A stretch of DNA of 64,000 nucleotides from Tragulus kanchil (GCA_022376925.1 JAIOJX010000004.1:129729123-129793122); one strand, 5' to 3'. Shown: positions 1-11,381, numbered from the stretch's first letter. Notes: generated from the letters alone by a model not told the origin. Translations and numbers: made by a program.

Positions 1-342
1 AGGTGATGTTATTATCATACTAATGTATGTCCTCATACAGTCTTCTCTCACATTTCCATTCCTGATTTAGGTTGCTTCAGAGAACTGTGTGCTTTGTGTT
101 GGATGCTGCACGTCCGTGATAAGTTATCCTATAGTTGCAGGCAGTATCAGAAGGCAAGAGAAAATGTGGAGGAAAAAAAGGTATTATTAACTGCACAAGA
201 ATAGGAAAAATGAACAAATATTACCTGGGAAATTTTTGCTTGATAGAATATTTTGCTCTTGCTACATTCTCTTAAATCATGAACTCATTATAGTCTATCC
301 GTCTTAAGCGAAAAGCAAATGATACTTTCAATATCCATTTAG
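1..342. other. CPLANE1: Intron upstream of the first visible exon
   Basis: AT-rich non-coding sequence ending in a pyrimidine-poor acceptor (TCCATTTAG) at 342. I see no exon or clear repeat in it. Confidence 0.6.
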
Positions 343-501
343 GACCTTGAAGGAAAGTTTGACCCCTGTCTGCTTGAGCACTGTCTAAGCGCAGTAGAAT
401 GGGCTTGCAGAATGCTACCCTTCTCTCGGTTTTCTAATATTGAAGAGCTTATTCATGATCTAATTTTGAGCCTCGTTGCTGAATTGCCACCAATCAGAAA
501 G
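343..501 (+). CDS. CPLANE1: CPLANE1 window exon 1
   Basis: 159 bases, 53 codons, phase 0 at both ends. Acceptor TTTAG before 343 and donor GTAAGA after 501. The peptide begins DLEGKFDPCLLEHCLSAVEW and ends PPIRK. It looks helical, with no recognisable catalytic motif. It joins in frame to the exon at 609 across an unusually short intron of 107 bases. Confidence 0.85.
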
Positions 502-608
502 GTAAGAGTAGGTGGAAATAAACTGAATCAGAGTCTTTAAAGTATTTTCATTTTGTTTTCATTAAGAATGATGTTGCTCATAAAACTCATTTTGAAATTT
601 TTCTGAAG

Positions 609-717
609 GTCGCAGAGATTTTTGTGAAAGCATTTCCCAATCCTGAGGACATAAGGATTCCTTTAAGAGAAAAATATCACTCTCTTCAGCAGAGACTCAG
701 ACACTGCGTTGTAAAAG
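609..717 (+). CDS. CPLANE1: CPLANE1 window exon 2
   Basis: 109 bases, enters in phase 0 and leaves one base over. Acceptor TTTCTGAAG, donor GTATTTTT. The peptide starts VAEIFVKAFPNPEDIRIPLR and ends RLRHCVVK, then a split glycine codon completed at 4503. The weak donor is followed by a run of T. Confidence 0.85.
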
Positions 718-869
718 GTATTTTTTTTTTTTGTCCTTTCTTAGTTATCTGATAGATAAATTGCTGAAGATTCTTATTGTGTTTTGAAAGCATGTATTTT
801 CTAGTGCTTGTGTTTTTACGCACTTCTCGCTGAAGACAGGAGGCTGAGAGGGCAGAGGCACTTCCTCGT

Positions 870-1070
870 TATGGTAGCACCAGTTCTGTGGCTTTGGAAT
901 TGTTGGAAGCTGAGCTCATGTCCTGGCTCTGTCCATTAGTAACTGTGTGGCTGTTAGCAAGGTGTTCAGTATCTCTGAGCCTCTTTTCCTTATTTGTAAA
1001 ATGGGTATATTAATACCTGTGTTATGAATGTATATTGCAAGAGGATTAAACAAGACAAAATACATGCAAT
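870..1070 (+). repeat. Old MIR-like SINE fragment
   Basis: The stretch has the MIR order: a 'tcctggctctg...cattagtaactgtgtg' type core, then a 'ctgagcctc...tttgtaaaatggg' section and 'gaggattaaacaagacaaaatacatgcaa'-like tail, all diverged. MIR is an ancient mammalian tRNA-derived SINE. Boundaries are approximate. Confidence 0.7.
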
Positions 1071-1546
1071 GAGCATGTAATGTATTGTGTACATATATAT
1101 AAAATGCAGATATTTCATTGAAAACTCGTATTTTCGTTTTACAGTTATATATGCTTCTAATTTTATACTATACAATCAAGACGATCCGTGAAAAACTCTT
1201 TATTGTGGTAAAATATACATAATATAGAATGTAACGTTTTTAAGTGTACGGTTCAGTGTTACTTTGGAGATTTTGCAGCTCTGGTTCCAGACCACCGTAA
1301 TAAAGTGAATATTGCAGTAAAGCAAGTCACATTCATTTTTTGGTTTCCTAGTGCGTATAAAAGTAGTCTATTAAGTATGCTCTAAAAAAACCCCAGTGTG
1401 AAAAAAAAAAAAAAAAAAACCCAGTGTATTAATACATACCTTAATTAGAAAGTACTTTATTACTAAAAAATGCTAGCCATGATCTGAGGTATAATCCTAA
1501 ATGAGTCATAATTTTTTTGCAATAGTAACATTAAAGTAACATTGGT

Positions 1547-1834
1547 GGGGCTTCCCCTGGTGGTCCAGTGGTTAAGGACACCGCCTTGCAGTGCAAGGGG
1601 CGCCAGTTCGATCCCTGGCCTGGGAAGATCCCACGTGCCGCGGAGCGGCTGGACTGATGTGTCCAATTACCGAGCCGGAGCTCTGGAGCGCATGCGCCCA
1701 GAGCCAGGGCTCTGCAACGACAGAGAGAAATGAAAGACCAATAGAAGTGGCCCGCGCACTCCCGTCATCCCTCCCCAACCCGACCCCCGCCCAAAGTAAA
1801 TAAATAAATAATCTTTAAAAAAAAAAAAAAAAAA
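1547..1834 (+). mobile_element. Young tRNA-headed SINE, sense
   Basis: Full-length element with a tRNA-like head: A-box-like TGGTCCAGTGG and B-box-like AGTTCGATCCC, a GC-rich body with GCGCATGCGCCC, then AAATAAATAAATAATC and poly(A). It is flanked by a perfect target-site duplication GTAACATTGGTG, before it and at 1835. Near-perfect flanks mean recent insertion. It is the only sense copy of this family in the window. Confidence 0.9.
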
Positions 1835-2468
1835 GTAACATTGGTGATCACAGATCACCAATCACTAACAAATACCATAATAATGAAAAAGTTTGAAATG
1901 CTGTGATAATTTAGCAAAATGTGACACAGAGGTGCCAATAGACTTGCTTGGTGAAGGATTGCCCCAAACTTTTACCTGCAGTTTTTTACAAATGGCGGTA
2001 TCTGTGAACTACAATAAAATGAGGTATTTCTGTAAATTCATAGTGTTGTGGAAATTTTTAAAGAATTCACATTACTCTATGGAGAACTAGAGTATTTAAG
2101 TCTAGTAATAGCCTCTGATTGCACAGTGCATTAATATACGTATTCTCTGTTTGGGATTTATACTTTTAAGACATTTTTGAAATTTCTAAAATGCCCTGTT
2201 TATGTATTCATGATACTTAAAAAGCTTTCAGCAGGCAATCTTGAAAACCTTCCCTTCCTGTCGTTTCTTGTTCCTGAAGTTAGAAAGCTGCTTTTGTTTC
2301 TTTGGCTGAAATTATACTTATTTTCTCTTCTTTGCTACACTGTGGGGATGATAAAAATGTTAGTGATTCTTTTTATAATTATCTGATCTTTGAAGTTAAT
2401 TACTTTAAAAATATTCGTTTTCCAGCACATACATTTTTATGGGGCCCCTATTATTCTTTTTTTTTTTT

Positions 2469-2623
2469 TTAAAGTTTTTTTTTTTTTTTTTTTTTGGGGG
2501 GGGGGTGGGTTGGGGGGGGGGGGGGAGCGGGCGGGCTACTTCTGTTGGTCTTTCATTTGTCCATTTTCATCCATCTTTGTTCTTTGGCTCCTGTGGGCCT
2601 CCCATCGCGTGGCGTCTGTTGTT
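2469..2623 (-). mobile_element. Truncated first copy of the 3569 SINE, corrupted
   Basis: This is the tail half of the antisense SINE seen whole at 3569-3904, cut at the duplication junction. The simple TTTATTTA tail and G-rich part have collapsed into homopolymer runs at 2472-2523, and CGCGGTGG reads CGCGTGG. These look like consensus errors at a contig end. Confidence 0.8.
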
Positions 2624-2663
2624 CATAATTTTTTTGCAATAGTAACATTAAAGTAACATTGGT

Positions 2664-2951
2664 GGGGCTTCCCCTGGTGGTCCAGTGGTTAAGGACACCG
2701 CCTTGCAGTGCAAGGGGCGCCAGTTCGATCCCTGGCCTGGGAAGATCCCACGTGCCGCGGAGCGGCTGGACTGATGTGTCCAATTACCGAGCCGGAGCTC
2801 TGGAGCGCATGCGCCCAGAGCCAGGGCTCTGCAACGACAGAGAGAAATGAAAGACCAATAGAAGTGGCCCGCGCACTCCCGTCATCCCTCCCCAACCCGA
2901 CCCCCGCCCAAAGTAAATAAATAAATAATCTTTAAAAAAAAAAAAAAAAAG
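2664..2951 (+). mobile_element. Second assembled copy of the 1547 SINE
   Basis: Same insertion with the same flanks, part of duplication D1. It should not be counted as an independent insertion. Confidence 0.9.
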
Positions 2952-3568
2952 TAACATTGGTGATCACAGATCACCAATCACTAACAAATACCATAATAAT
3001 GAAAAAGTTTGAAATGCTGTGATAATTTAGCAAAATGTGACACAGAGGTGCCAATAGACTTGCTTGGTGAAGGATTGCCCCAAACTTTTACCTGCAGTTT
3101 TTTACAAATGGCGGTATCTGTGAACTACAATAAAATGAGGTATTTCTGTAAATTCATAGTGTTGTGGAAATTTTTAAAGAATTCACATTACTCTATGGAG
3201 AACTAGAGTATTTAAGTCTAGTAATAGCCTCTGATTGCACAGTGCATTAATATACGTATTCTCTGTTTGGGATTTATACTTTTAAGACATTTTTGAAATT
3301 TCTAAAATGCCCTGTTTATGTATTCATGATACTTAAAAAGCTTTCAGCAGGCAATCTTGAAAACCTTCCCTTCCTGTCGTTTCTTGTTCCTGAAGTTAGA
3401 AAGCTGCTTTTGTTTCTTTGGCTGAAATTATACTTATTTTCTCTTCTTTGCTACACTGTGGGGATGATAAAAATGTTAGTGATTCTTTTTATAATTATCT
3501 GATCTTTGAAGTTAATTACTTTAAAAATATTCGTTTTCCAGCACATACATTTTTATGGGGCCCCTATT

Positions 3569-3918
3569 ATTCTTTTTTTTTTTTTTAAAGATTTATTTAT
3601 TTATTTATTTTGGGTGGGGGTCGGGTTGGGGAGGGAGGGGAGCGGGCGGGCTACTTCTGTTGGTCTTTCATTTGTCCATTTTCATCCATCTTTGTTCTTT
3701 GGCTCCTGTGGGCCTCCCATCGCGGTGGCGTCTGTTGTTGCAGAGCGCCGGCTCTGGGCGCATGCGCTCCAGAGCTCCGGCTCAGTCATTGGACACATCA
3801 GTCCAGCCGCTCCACGGCACGTGGGATCTTTCCAGGCCAGGGATCGAACCGGCGCCCCTGCACTGCAAGGCAGTGTCCTTACCCACTGGACCACCAGGGG
3901 GAGCCCTTTTTTTTTTAA
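3569..3918 (-). mobile_element. Young tRNA-headed SINE, antisense
   Basis: Reads as poly(T), TTTATTTATTTATTT, a G-rich segment, then the reverse of the tRNA-like head ending ACCACCAGGGGGAGCCC. Flanking target duplication CCTATTATTCTTT lies before the poly(T) and at 3920. With the sense SINE at 2664 it makes an inverted pair about 620 bases apart. Confidence 0.85.
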
Positions 3919-3990
3919 AGCCTATTATTCTTTAACGGACTTTTTCTAGCTTCTGTAGTTCTGCCTTAAAAATATGGACCATGATTTTCT

Positions 3991-4330
3991 TTTTTTTTTT
4001 TTTTTTTAAGATTTATTTATTTATTTATTTTTTTTGGCGGGGGTCGGGTTGGGGAGGGAGGGGAGCGGGCGGGCTACTTCTATTGATCTTTCATTTCTCT
4101 GTTTTCATCCATCTTTGTTCTTTGACTCCTGCGGGCCTCCCATCGCGGTAGCATCTGTTGTCGCAGAGCGCCAGCTCCGGGCGCATGTGCTCCAGAGTTC
4201 CCGCTCAGTCATTGGACACATCAGTCCAGCCGCTCCGCGGCACGTGGGATCTTCCCAGGCCAGGGATCGAACCGGCGCCCCTTGCACCGCAAGGCGGTGT
4301 CCTTACCCACTGGACCACCAGGGGAAGCCC
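3991..4330 (-). mobile_element. Young tRNA-headed SINE, antisense
   Basis: Full-length member of the same family, bounded by a perfect 15-base target-site duplication GGACCATGATTTTCT at 3976-3990 and 4331-4345. It lies about 170 bases upstream of exon 3. Confidence 0.92.
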
Positions 4331-4502
4331 GGACCATGATTTTCTAACAAAGATGGATGAAGGCATGATGTGTACAATTGTGGAATTAAGCCTTAGCCCT
4401 CAGTTAAATTTCACATTCCCAACAAGAGGCCAGAGTTGGATTCCCTGTCTCGAGTTGAAATATTTTAATGAACCTTAAGGCCATTTGTTCTTTTCTTTCT
4501 AG

Positions 4503-4803
4503 GTCCTCAAATGGAGGAAACGATGTCTGTTATCATGCATTCTATCCATAAAGTGAGGGTGAAAGCCCTAAAACGTGTGCAGAGAAATATAGGTTCTTTT
4601 GAAATGAATATATGGGAGCCGATTGAGGACGAAAACCCAGCCGAGGCTCCAGATTTTGACAGGTTTTCCTTGGGAACTAGTTTGAGCAGGAGCACACTCG
4701 CAGAGCTGGGCAATTCTCCAGTCCACAGTGACGCCCATATAGCTGATACCCTCTCAGCAACTTTGTCGGCTGAAGAAAAAAGCAGGATACAGTTCTGTGA
4801 AAG
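4503..4803 (+). CDS. CPLANE1: CPLANE1 window exon 3
   Basis: 301 bases, enters in phase 1 (GT completes a glycine) and leaves with AG of an arginine codon. Strong acceptor TTTCTTTCTAG, donor GTACGA. The peptide has a basic helix-like start (KVRVKALKRVQRNIGSFEMN) and then an acidic, serine-rich stretch. No stop in frame. Reading on past the donor gives a false stop at 4888. Confidence 0.88.
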
Positions 4804-6485
4804 GTACGATGGCGAGCTCTTAGTAGGAAGCATTCACTTCCTTCAGAAAGAAAGGATTTTCCATATTTTCATGCAACTGCTGACCTAACTTCTATTCCCA
4901 GCAACCTTCACTGGTTGTATTATTAACAGTGTGGATGATAAGAACCACCCTTCTTGTTCACAGTGTTTGGAGTGTAAAATGAGACAATGTATTTGAAAAT
5001 CCACTGAAAGTATCCCCGAGATACTAAATAAATTTGCCATCTGAAGGTATAAATTGAGTAGATGGAATTCTAGAGTTCACTGGAGGATTTTTAGTTCTTT
5101 TAGTAATTTTAGGTTTAAATCGTTTAGGATTATTTGGTTAGCTAGGTTATTTTTAGAGTTTTCAGGGCAGGAATTTGAATATTTATTTTCATTTTTTGGC
5201 CACAGTCATCTTTGAAGCTTGTCTGTAACTTGCTGAGCAATGCTTATTTATCATTTAAACCTCTTCTGCTTTGATTTCAACAGGTTTCTTCCCTTTATAA
5301 TTTCAGGATCTACAGTGCAGTTTGTCCTTCTCATGGCTGTAGGTCTATATACTCAGTCGTATCTTGCTTAAGTGAAATAATATCTGCTTCAAACCATAGC
5401 TGGTAGTATCCTCACTGAGGTGGTGGTTTCCCCAGACAGCGTCAGCGCTGGCCCAGGAGCACCGTCTTAGTCGGAAGAGAGTGGCTTCAGCTCAGGTGCC
5501 AGTCTGGAACCTTTGTCTTCTTTACTGAGGGAACCAGGGATCCGTGTTCTGCCCTAAGAACCATGTTGAAAGGAAGCAGATTAAGAAGTAATCATAGTTG
5601 GCAATTAGGTGCCTGCCCAGCAGGTTTCATAGCAGTAGAAAGTGTTCAGAAAAGTACTCAGCTTTTGTGTGGCAAGGAACTCTGACGGCAGTCCTGCTTC
5701 TTGCACGCCATTCAGGGAAGATGAAAGGGGCAGATGCAAGAGGGACACAGGAAGCTGTCAGCTAAGCTGTGTGTTGGTGGCTTGTGATTTTTACTGATTT
5801 GGTATTCCTAAATTCTGACTTGTTAGAAGACCTTTTTTTTCCTCCCCTAGAAAAAGTCTTTTTTTTTTTTTTTAATAGTCAAATTTCTGTGAACACATCT
5901 TAGTCTTTTTTAACCTAAAATTTCTCTTTGGATATTAATGTTATATTTTGTTTGGACTCTGAATGTTCAGTTCTAGCAAATGCTTGGAGGTCATTTAATC
6001 CGGCTACCCTCATTTGCAAGAGGGTATTAAAAAAACAATAGGTTTCTTTTTCTTAAAGGTTGGACTTGTATTCCCTTTAATGTTTATCACAGTTTCTTTT
6101 TTATGTTTGTTTGTATTGATTGATTGGCTGTGCTGGGTCCTTGTTGCAGTGAGCAGGGGCTGCTGTCTAGCTGCAGTGCAAGGGCTTCACCACAGTGCCG
6201 CCGTCTCTTGTGGAGCACGGGCTCTAGGGCTTCAGTGGCTGTGGCTTAGTTGCTTCACCACCTGGGGGATCTGCCCAGACCAGAGATCGAACCCGTGTCT
6301 CCTACATTGGTAGGCGGATTCTTTATCACTGAGCCACCAGGGAGGCCCAACAATAGGTATTTTTAATGCCCTCAGGGCATTACAACGCAATAGTTATGAC
6401 TTAACCAGTGGAGAGAATTTTTATTGTCAATTTTAGTGATTAAATGATCTTTAATTTTGTCTTTTCAAATTTTATTTTGCTATAG
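4804..6485. other. CPLANE1: Intron 3
   Basis: About 1.2 kb of sequence I cannot assign (4804-6030), then an antisense CHR-like SINE. No exon-like frame with splice sites seen. Confidence 0.6.
6041..6348 (-). mobile_element. CHR-like tRNA SINE, antisense
   Basis: Reverse-oriented tRNA-derived SINE whose head reads ATCGAACCCGTGTCTCC and ends GAGCCACCAGGGAGGCCC. Target duplication AACAATAGGT lies at about 6034 and 6348. More diverged than the young family, so older. Confidence 0.8.
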
Positions 6486-7384
6486 AAATGCCCTAAATGA
6501 TGTGGAATTAACATTGACTGGTAAGCCCAGTGGAAAAAAGAAAAAAGAAAATCAAAGAGAAAACCCTAAAAGAGAAGAAAATCGTGAAAAGTTATCGCAA
6601 AATACACTTCCTGTAATAGGCGTTTGGGAATTTGAACGTGACGACGATGAATATATTAAATTCCTTGAGCTCTTCTTGAGTTATGTTCTTGAAAGAGACC
6701 TACTTGGTTCCAAGGAGGCTGGCGTTCCATTTCTAAGGAGCTTTTCTGGACATCTTAGAGAACATGAACTCAATTCTTTACTTTTTGATGTACATACAAC
6801 ATTGAAACGACGTCAGGGCAAAACCAAAAGCCAGAATGTGTTTAGAGCCGGCTCTTGCTTTGTTGTTGCTCCTGAGTCATGTGAGTGTGAAAAATCAGAA
6901 AACCAGAAAGCCTCTGGGCTGGTTAATCAAGGGATCAGGCCTTTCTCAGAGAGCCCTTTGAAAGAAGTCCATAAGAATGAAGGGAAGAGTGGGTTGTTCG
7001 GTTTAAAACAGAAGTCAGTGTACAGAATACAAGGCGGGGTGCAGAGAAAACGTTAATACGGAGACTGTCAAATCACAGTGTTTGTGTTCCCAAGTCCACG
7101 GAAACTAGAAGACCTATGTTCAAAGCAATTCAGTGCAGTGAAATTAGCTCTCAAGAAGATCTCCCTGTAGCGCTAGGTAACACCTGTGGCAGAATAAGAA
7201 GGCTGTTGGAGTGGATGATAAGATGGTCTGATAAAAGACTGCTCTGTGATCCTGGCCTCAGCGAGCCGTCCCTGCAGTGCAGTCCTGTCATCCGTGTGAG
7301 GACCTCCACAGCGGCCATTCTTACATCCCTCGGCTTTTGGAACAACCCGGTTTTGTACGTAAGGCCACAAATGCCATTGTTAAG
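6486..7384 (+). pseudogene. CPLANE1: First assembled copy of exon 4, frameshifted
   Basis: Same exon as 7556-8459 but five bases shorter. The frame is lost near 7031 (AAGGCGGGGTG where the other copy has AAGACGAGAGTG), giving a stop at about 7054, with further indels at 7270, 7330 and 7354. I read this as poor consensus at a contig end rather than a real pseudogene, because flanking intron is duplicated with it. Confidence 0.85.
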
Positions 7385-7555
7385 GTAAATTTCTTTATCA
7401 CTGAGCCACCAGGAGGCCCAACAATAGGTATTTTAATGCCCTCAGGGCATTACAACGCAATAGTTATGACTTAACCAGTGGAGAGAATTTTTATTGTCAA
7501 TTTTAGTGATTAAATGATCTTTAATTTTGTCTTTTCAAATTTTATTTTGCTATAG

Positions 7556-8459
7556 AAATGCCCTAAATGATGTGGAATTAACATTGACTGGTAAGCCCAG
7601 TGGAAAAAAGAAAAAAGAAAATCAAAGAGAAAACCCTAAAAGAGAAGAAAATCGTGAAAAGTTATCGCAAAATACACTTCCTGTAATAGGCGTTTGGGAA
7701 TTTGAACGTGACGACGATGAATATATTAAATTCCTTGAGCTCTTCTTGAGTTATGTTCTTGAAAGAGACCTACTTGGTTCCAAGGAGGCTGGCGTTCCAT
7801 TTCTAAGGAGCTTTTCTGGACATCTTAGAGAACATGAACTCAATTCTTTACTTTTTGATGTACATACAACATTGAAACGACGTCAGGGCAAAACCAAAAG
7901 CCAGAATGTGTTTAGAGCCGGCTCTTGCTTTGTTGTTGCTCCTGAGTCATGTGAGTGTGAAAAATCAGAAAACCAGAAAGCCTCTGGGCTGGTTAATCAA
8001 GGGATCAGGCCTTTCTCAGAGAGCCCTTTGAAAGAAGTCCATAAGAATGAAGGGAAGAGTGGGTTGTTCGGTTTAAAACAGAAGTCAGTGTACAGAATAC
8101 AAGACGAGAGTGCAGAGAAAACGTTAATACGGAGACTGTCAAATCACAGTGTTTGTGTTCCCAAGTCCACGGAAACTAGAAGACCTATGTTCAAAGCAAT
8201 TCAGTGCAGTGAAATTAGCTCTCAAGAAGATCTCCCTGTAGCGCTAGGTAACACCTGTGGCAGAATAAGAAGGCTGTTGGAGTGGATGATAAGATGGTCT
8301 GATAAAAGACTGCTCTGTGATCCTGGCCTCAGCGAGCCGTCCTGCGAGTGCAGTCCTGTCATCCGTGTGAGGACCTCCACAGCGGCCATTCTTACATCCC
8401 TGCGGCTTTTGGAACAACCCGGTTTTGCTACACGTAAGGCCACAAATGCCATTGTTAAG
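7556..8459 (+). CDS. CPLANE1: CPLANE1 window exon 4 (intact copy)
   Basis: 904 bases, the longest exon here; enters in phase 2 (A completes an arginine codon) and leaves in phase 0. Acceptor TTTTGCTATAG, donor GTAAAT. The peptide starts NALNDVELTLTG, then has a charged lysine/glutamate stretch (GKKKKENQRENPKREENREK), an acidic helix (FERDDDEYIKFLELFLSYVL) and a later arginine-rich segment RIRRLLEWMIRWSDKR. The frame is open throughout. The GCTACACGTAAG at 8428 keeps it open; the partial copy at 9389 lacks two of these bases and would stop. Confidence 0.9.
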
Positions 8460-8839
8460 GTAAATACTTGAATTTCTTATTGTTACGTACAAGTGAGAAT
8501 TCTCATTTTAGATTCAAACTCTATTTGTACTTCTCTACCTGCCAAAGAATCAAAGTAACAACGTTAATGACAGGGCTGATTATGATCTGTATCACCTGAT
8601 GTTTTAAAGTGGTTCCTTTAATTTTTAGAAATGGTTTTATTAGGGTTGAAGTGCTTTCAGAGAGGCTGTGAGGTTTCAAGGTTCCATGTGTGTTTATAAA
8701 ATATAAAACAAAAGAGGGAGTTTTCTGGTTAGGCGTTGCCACTCCCGTGCGGTGGCCCAGCTTCAGTCCCTGCTCAGGGAACTGAGACCACACAGGCTGT
8801 GTGGCATGGCCACAATTAAAAAGAGAGATAATGTTTTGT

Positions 8840-8990
8840 TCAGTATTTATTTGACTGTACCAGGTCTTAACTGCAACATGTAAATTCTTCGTTCAGGCAT
8901 GTTGGAGCGAGTTCACTGACCAGGAATTGAACCCAGGCCCCCTACACTGGGAGCGTGGAATCTTAGCCACTGGACCACCAGGGATGTCCC
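8840..8990 (-). mobile_element. CHR-like SINE head, antisense
   Basis: Reverse tRNA-like head reading AATTGAACCCAGGCCCCC and ending GACCACCAGGGATGTCCC. Duplicated at 10037-10187 with D3. A short sense SINE remnant (about 8740-8825: GCCCAGCTTCAGTCCC, CAGGGAACTGAGACC) sits just before it. Confidence 0.7.
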
Positions 8991-9388
8991 AAGAAAAAGA
9001 TAATTTTAAGTGATATTCCAAGTGGTTATTACATTTATATTATTACTAAATGTCTTTATAATAGTAAAGTGACTGAAATGAAAGCAGCTTTACATTTTTA
9101 TTTCTGTTGTCCTTTGGCCTGAAAACATGGGTGGTATACTGTTCAAGTTTGTAAGGCTGATTTCTTTTGAATACTCTAGGTAGTCAAGCTTGTTTTTCTA
9201 GGTGGAATAAAGACTTAGTCATTGCTTTAGCATAAAGTATTGAGTATTAGAAATGCACTGAATACTTGTTAAATGAAAGACTTAATCAGAAGTTCTGCAG
9301 AAAGTATTAAGAACCTAAAAATATAATGAAAAGTAAGAGATACAGTAAGGAATGTTATGTACTGTAAATGGTTTGTTCTAGGTGCTAG

Positions 9389-9655
9389 TTCAAAGCAATT
9401 CAGTGCTGTGAAATTAGCTCTCAAGAAGATCTCCCTGTAGCGCTAGGTAACACCTGTGGCAGAATAAGAAGGCTGTTGGAGTGGATGATAAGATGGTCTG
9501 ATAAAAGACTGCTCTGTGATCCTGGCCTCAGCGAGCCGTCCTGCGAGTGCAGTCCTGTCATCCGTGTGAGGACCTCCACAGCGCCATTCTTACATCCCTG
9601 CGGCTTTTGGAACAACCCGGTTTTGCTACGTAAGGCCACAAATGCCATTGTTAAG
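9389..9655 (+). pseudogene. CPLANE1: Fragment of exon 4 from duplication D3
   Basis: The last ~270 bases of exon 4 again, preceded by eight bases of exon 5 instead of a splice acceptor. Two indels near CG sites (CAGCGCC for CAGCGGCC at 9581; GCTACG for GCTACACG at 9624) break the frame. Not a usable exon. Confidence 0.88.
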
Positions 9656-10036
9656 GTAAATACTTGAATTTCTTATTGTTACGTACAAGTGAGAATTCTC
9701 ATTTTAGATTCAAACTCTATTTGTACTTCTCTACCTGCCAAAGAATCAAAGTAACAACGTTAATGACAGGGCTGATTATGATCTGTATCACCTGATGTTT
9801 TAAAGTGGTTCCTTTAATTTTTAGAAATGGTTTTATTAGGGTTGAAGTGCTTTCAGAGAGGCTGTGAGGTTTCAAGGTTCCATGTGTGTTTATAAAATAT
9901 AAAACAAAAGAGGGAGTTTTCTGGTTAGGCGTTGCCACTCCCGTGCGGTGGCCCAGCTTCAGTCCCTGCTCAGGGAACTGAGACCACACAGGCTGTGTGG
10001 CATGGCCACAATTAAAAAGAGAGATAATGTTTTGTT

Positions 10037-10187
10037 CAGTATTTATTTGACTGTACCAGGTCTTAACTGCAACATGTAAATTCTTCGTTCAGGCATGTTG
10101 GAGCGAGTTCACTGACCAGGAATTGAACCCAGGCCCCCTACACTGGGAGCGTGGAATCTTAGCCACTGGACCACCAGGGATGTCCCA
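10037..10187 (-). mobile_element. Second assembled copy of the 8840 SINE
   Basis: Same element, repeated by D3. The rest of the 8460-10578 intron is AT-rich and unassigned. Confidence 0.7.
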
Positions 10188-10578
10188 AGAAAAAGATAAT
10201 TTTAAGTGATATTCCAAGTGGTTATTACATTTATATTATTACTAAATGTCTTTATAATAGTAAAGTGACTGAAATGAAAGCAGCTTTACATTTTTATTTC
10301 TGTTGTCCTTTGGCCTGAAAACATGGGTGGTATACTGTTCAAGTTTGTAAGGCTGATTTCTTTTGAATACTCTAGGTAGTCAAGCTTGTTTTTTCTAGGT
10401 GGAATAAAGACTTAGTCATTGCTTTAGCATAAAGTATTGAGTATTAGAAATGCACTGAATACTTGTTAAATGAAAGACTTAATCAGAAGTTCTGCAGAAA
10501 GTATTAAGAACCTAAAAATATAATGAAAAGTAAGAGATACAGTAAGGAATGTTATGTACTGTAAATGGTTTGTTCTAG

Positions 10579-10727
10579 GTGCTAGAGAATAATTCCCCCA
10601 GGCCTCAGAATGGACCCCGTGTAGAGAGGGATGATAAAACTGATGTTGGCTCTTCTGTCGCAGTATCCACTCAGGGTGGGACTGAGGGAGGAAGTGATCG
10701 AAATGGATCTTGTCAAAGTGTCTTGAA
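10579..10727 (+). CDS. CPLANE1: CPLANE1 window exon 5
   Basis: 149 bases, enters in phase 0 and leaves two bases over. Acceptor TTTGTTCTAG, donor GTAAGT (near consensus). Peptide starts VLENNSPRPQNGPRVERDDK and continues serine/glycine-rich; probably disordered. Joins in frame to the exon at 11382. Confidence 0.88.
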
Positions 10728-11381
10728 GTAAGTTGCTGACTGTATCCTCCTCTTCAGATACCTTGTTCGATGGTTTTTGGTCTTGAAGGAGAATTGAACC
10801 CTTGAAAGTTAAAGAAATGAGTATTTCTTTGAACTAGAGAAGCAGTAAGCGAGTGCTTTCTGAAGTACTTAGCATTCATTAATGAGCACTTAACTCATCA
10901 CCAATTTTGTTTCCATCTGAAGTCTATCTTATATCTTCTGAGAGAGGCTTGAGTTCATCCCAAGAGATGCCTTTATTAAGTTCATTCATTTCCTGTGTTG
11001 AAGCTGAACCAATCATTTCTTCTGTTTTTATGTATTAAGTAGTAATGTGAGGAATATATCCTTGAATACTAAAGCTGAAAGTGTGGTATCAGGAAGATTT
11101 CTTTAAGAGAGTGGGAAATTTAGATAAGCTGAAATTAATCTGAGTTAATAAAAATGGGATATTCAGTTATTCATTGAACCTTTTTGAATTCACTTCTTAT
11201 AATTTTTTATTCACTTAACCTTATATTGACTTTCTGCTATGTGCCATATGTGGTTAAAAATAAAGAAATTGTAAGTATGAAAGCTTAGTTTGTTCTTTTT
11301 CAATAAACTGAGTCGGTTGAATGCAAACTCTTTGTTCCCAAGTATGAGTTATAATTTTAGCTGCTTCACTTTTGTCAACAG
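10728..11381. other. CPLANE1: Intron 5
   Basis: 654 bases of AT-rich intron. No repeat or RNA gene recognised. Confidence 0.6.

Larger units (their letters stand above)
1507..3739 (+). repeat. Direct duplication D1 (about 1,117 bp)
   Basis: 1507-2623 is repeated at 2624-3739. The end of the first copy (2470-2527) is degraded into long T and G runs, where the second copy has a clean TTTATTTA tail and G-rich SINE sequence. The junction drops straight back to the start of the unit. It looks like two overlapping contig ends joined without merging. Confidence 0.9.
718..4502. other. CPLANE1: Intron 2 with three young SINEs and one false duplication
   Basis: About 3.8 kb as assembled, about 2.7 kb once the repeated copy is collapsed. 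It holds an old MIR-like element, one young SINE in sense and two in antisense. The rest (about 1070-1540 and 1840-2450) is AT-rich and I recognise nothing in it. Short reading frames here come from SINE sequence. Confidence 0.7.
6319..8462 (+). repeat. Direct duplication D2 (about 1,070 bp), doubles exon 4
   Basis: 6319-7389 recurs at 7391-8462. The first copy breaks just after the exon 4 donor and re-enters inside the tail of the upstream SINE. Copies differ by indels at 7031, 7270, 7330 and 7354, mostly beside CG, and by shortened homopolymers at the start of copy two. Confidence 0.92.
8190..10586 (+). repeat. Direct duplication D3 (about 1,199 bp), repeats the 3' part of exon 4
   Basis: 8190-9388 recurs at 9389-10586. 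The first copy ends GGTGCTAG, which is the very start of exon 5, then jumps back into the middle of exon 4. Breakpoints inside two exons make a genuine event unlikely. Confidence 0.92.

Noticed and set aside
1549..1640. tRNA-like sequence with A and B boxes
   Set aside because: It is the head of a SINE, repeated at many sites with poly(A) tails; no intact cloverleaf gene.
5400..5800. Possible extra exon in intron 3 (GC-rich stretch)
   Set aside because: No long open frame bounded by phase-compatible splice sites; exons 3 and 4 already join in frame.
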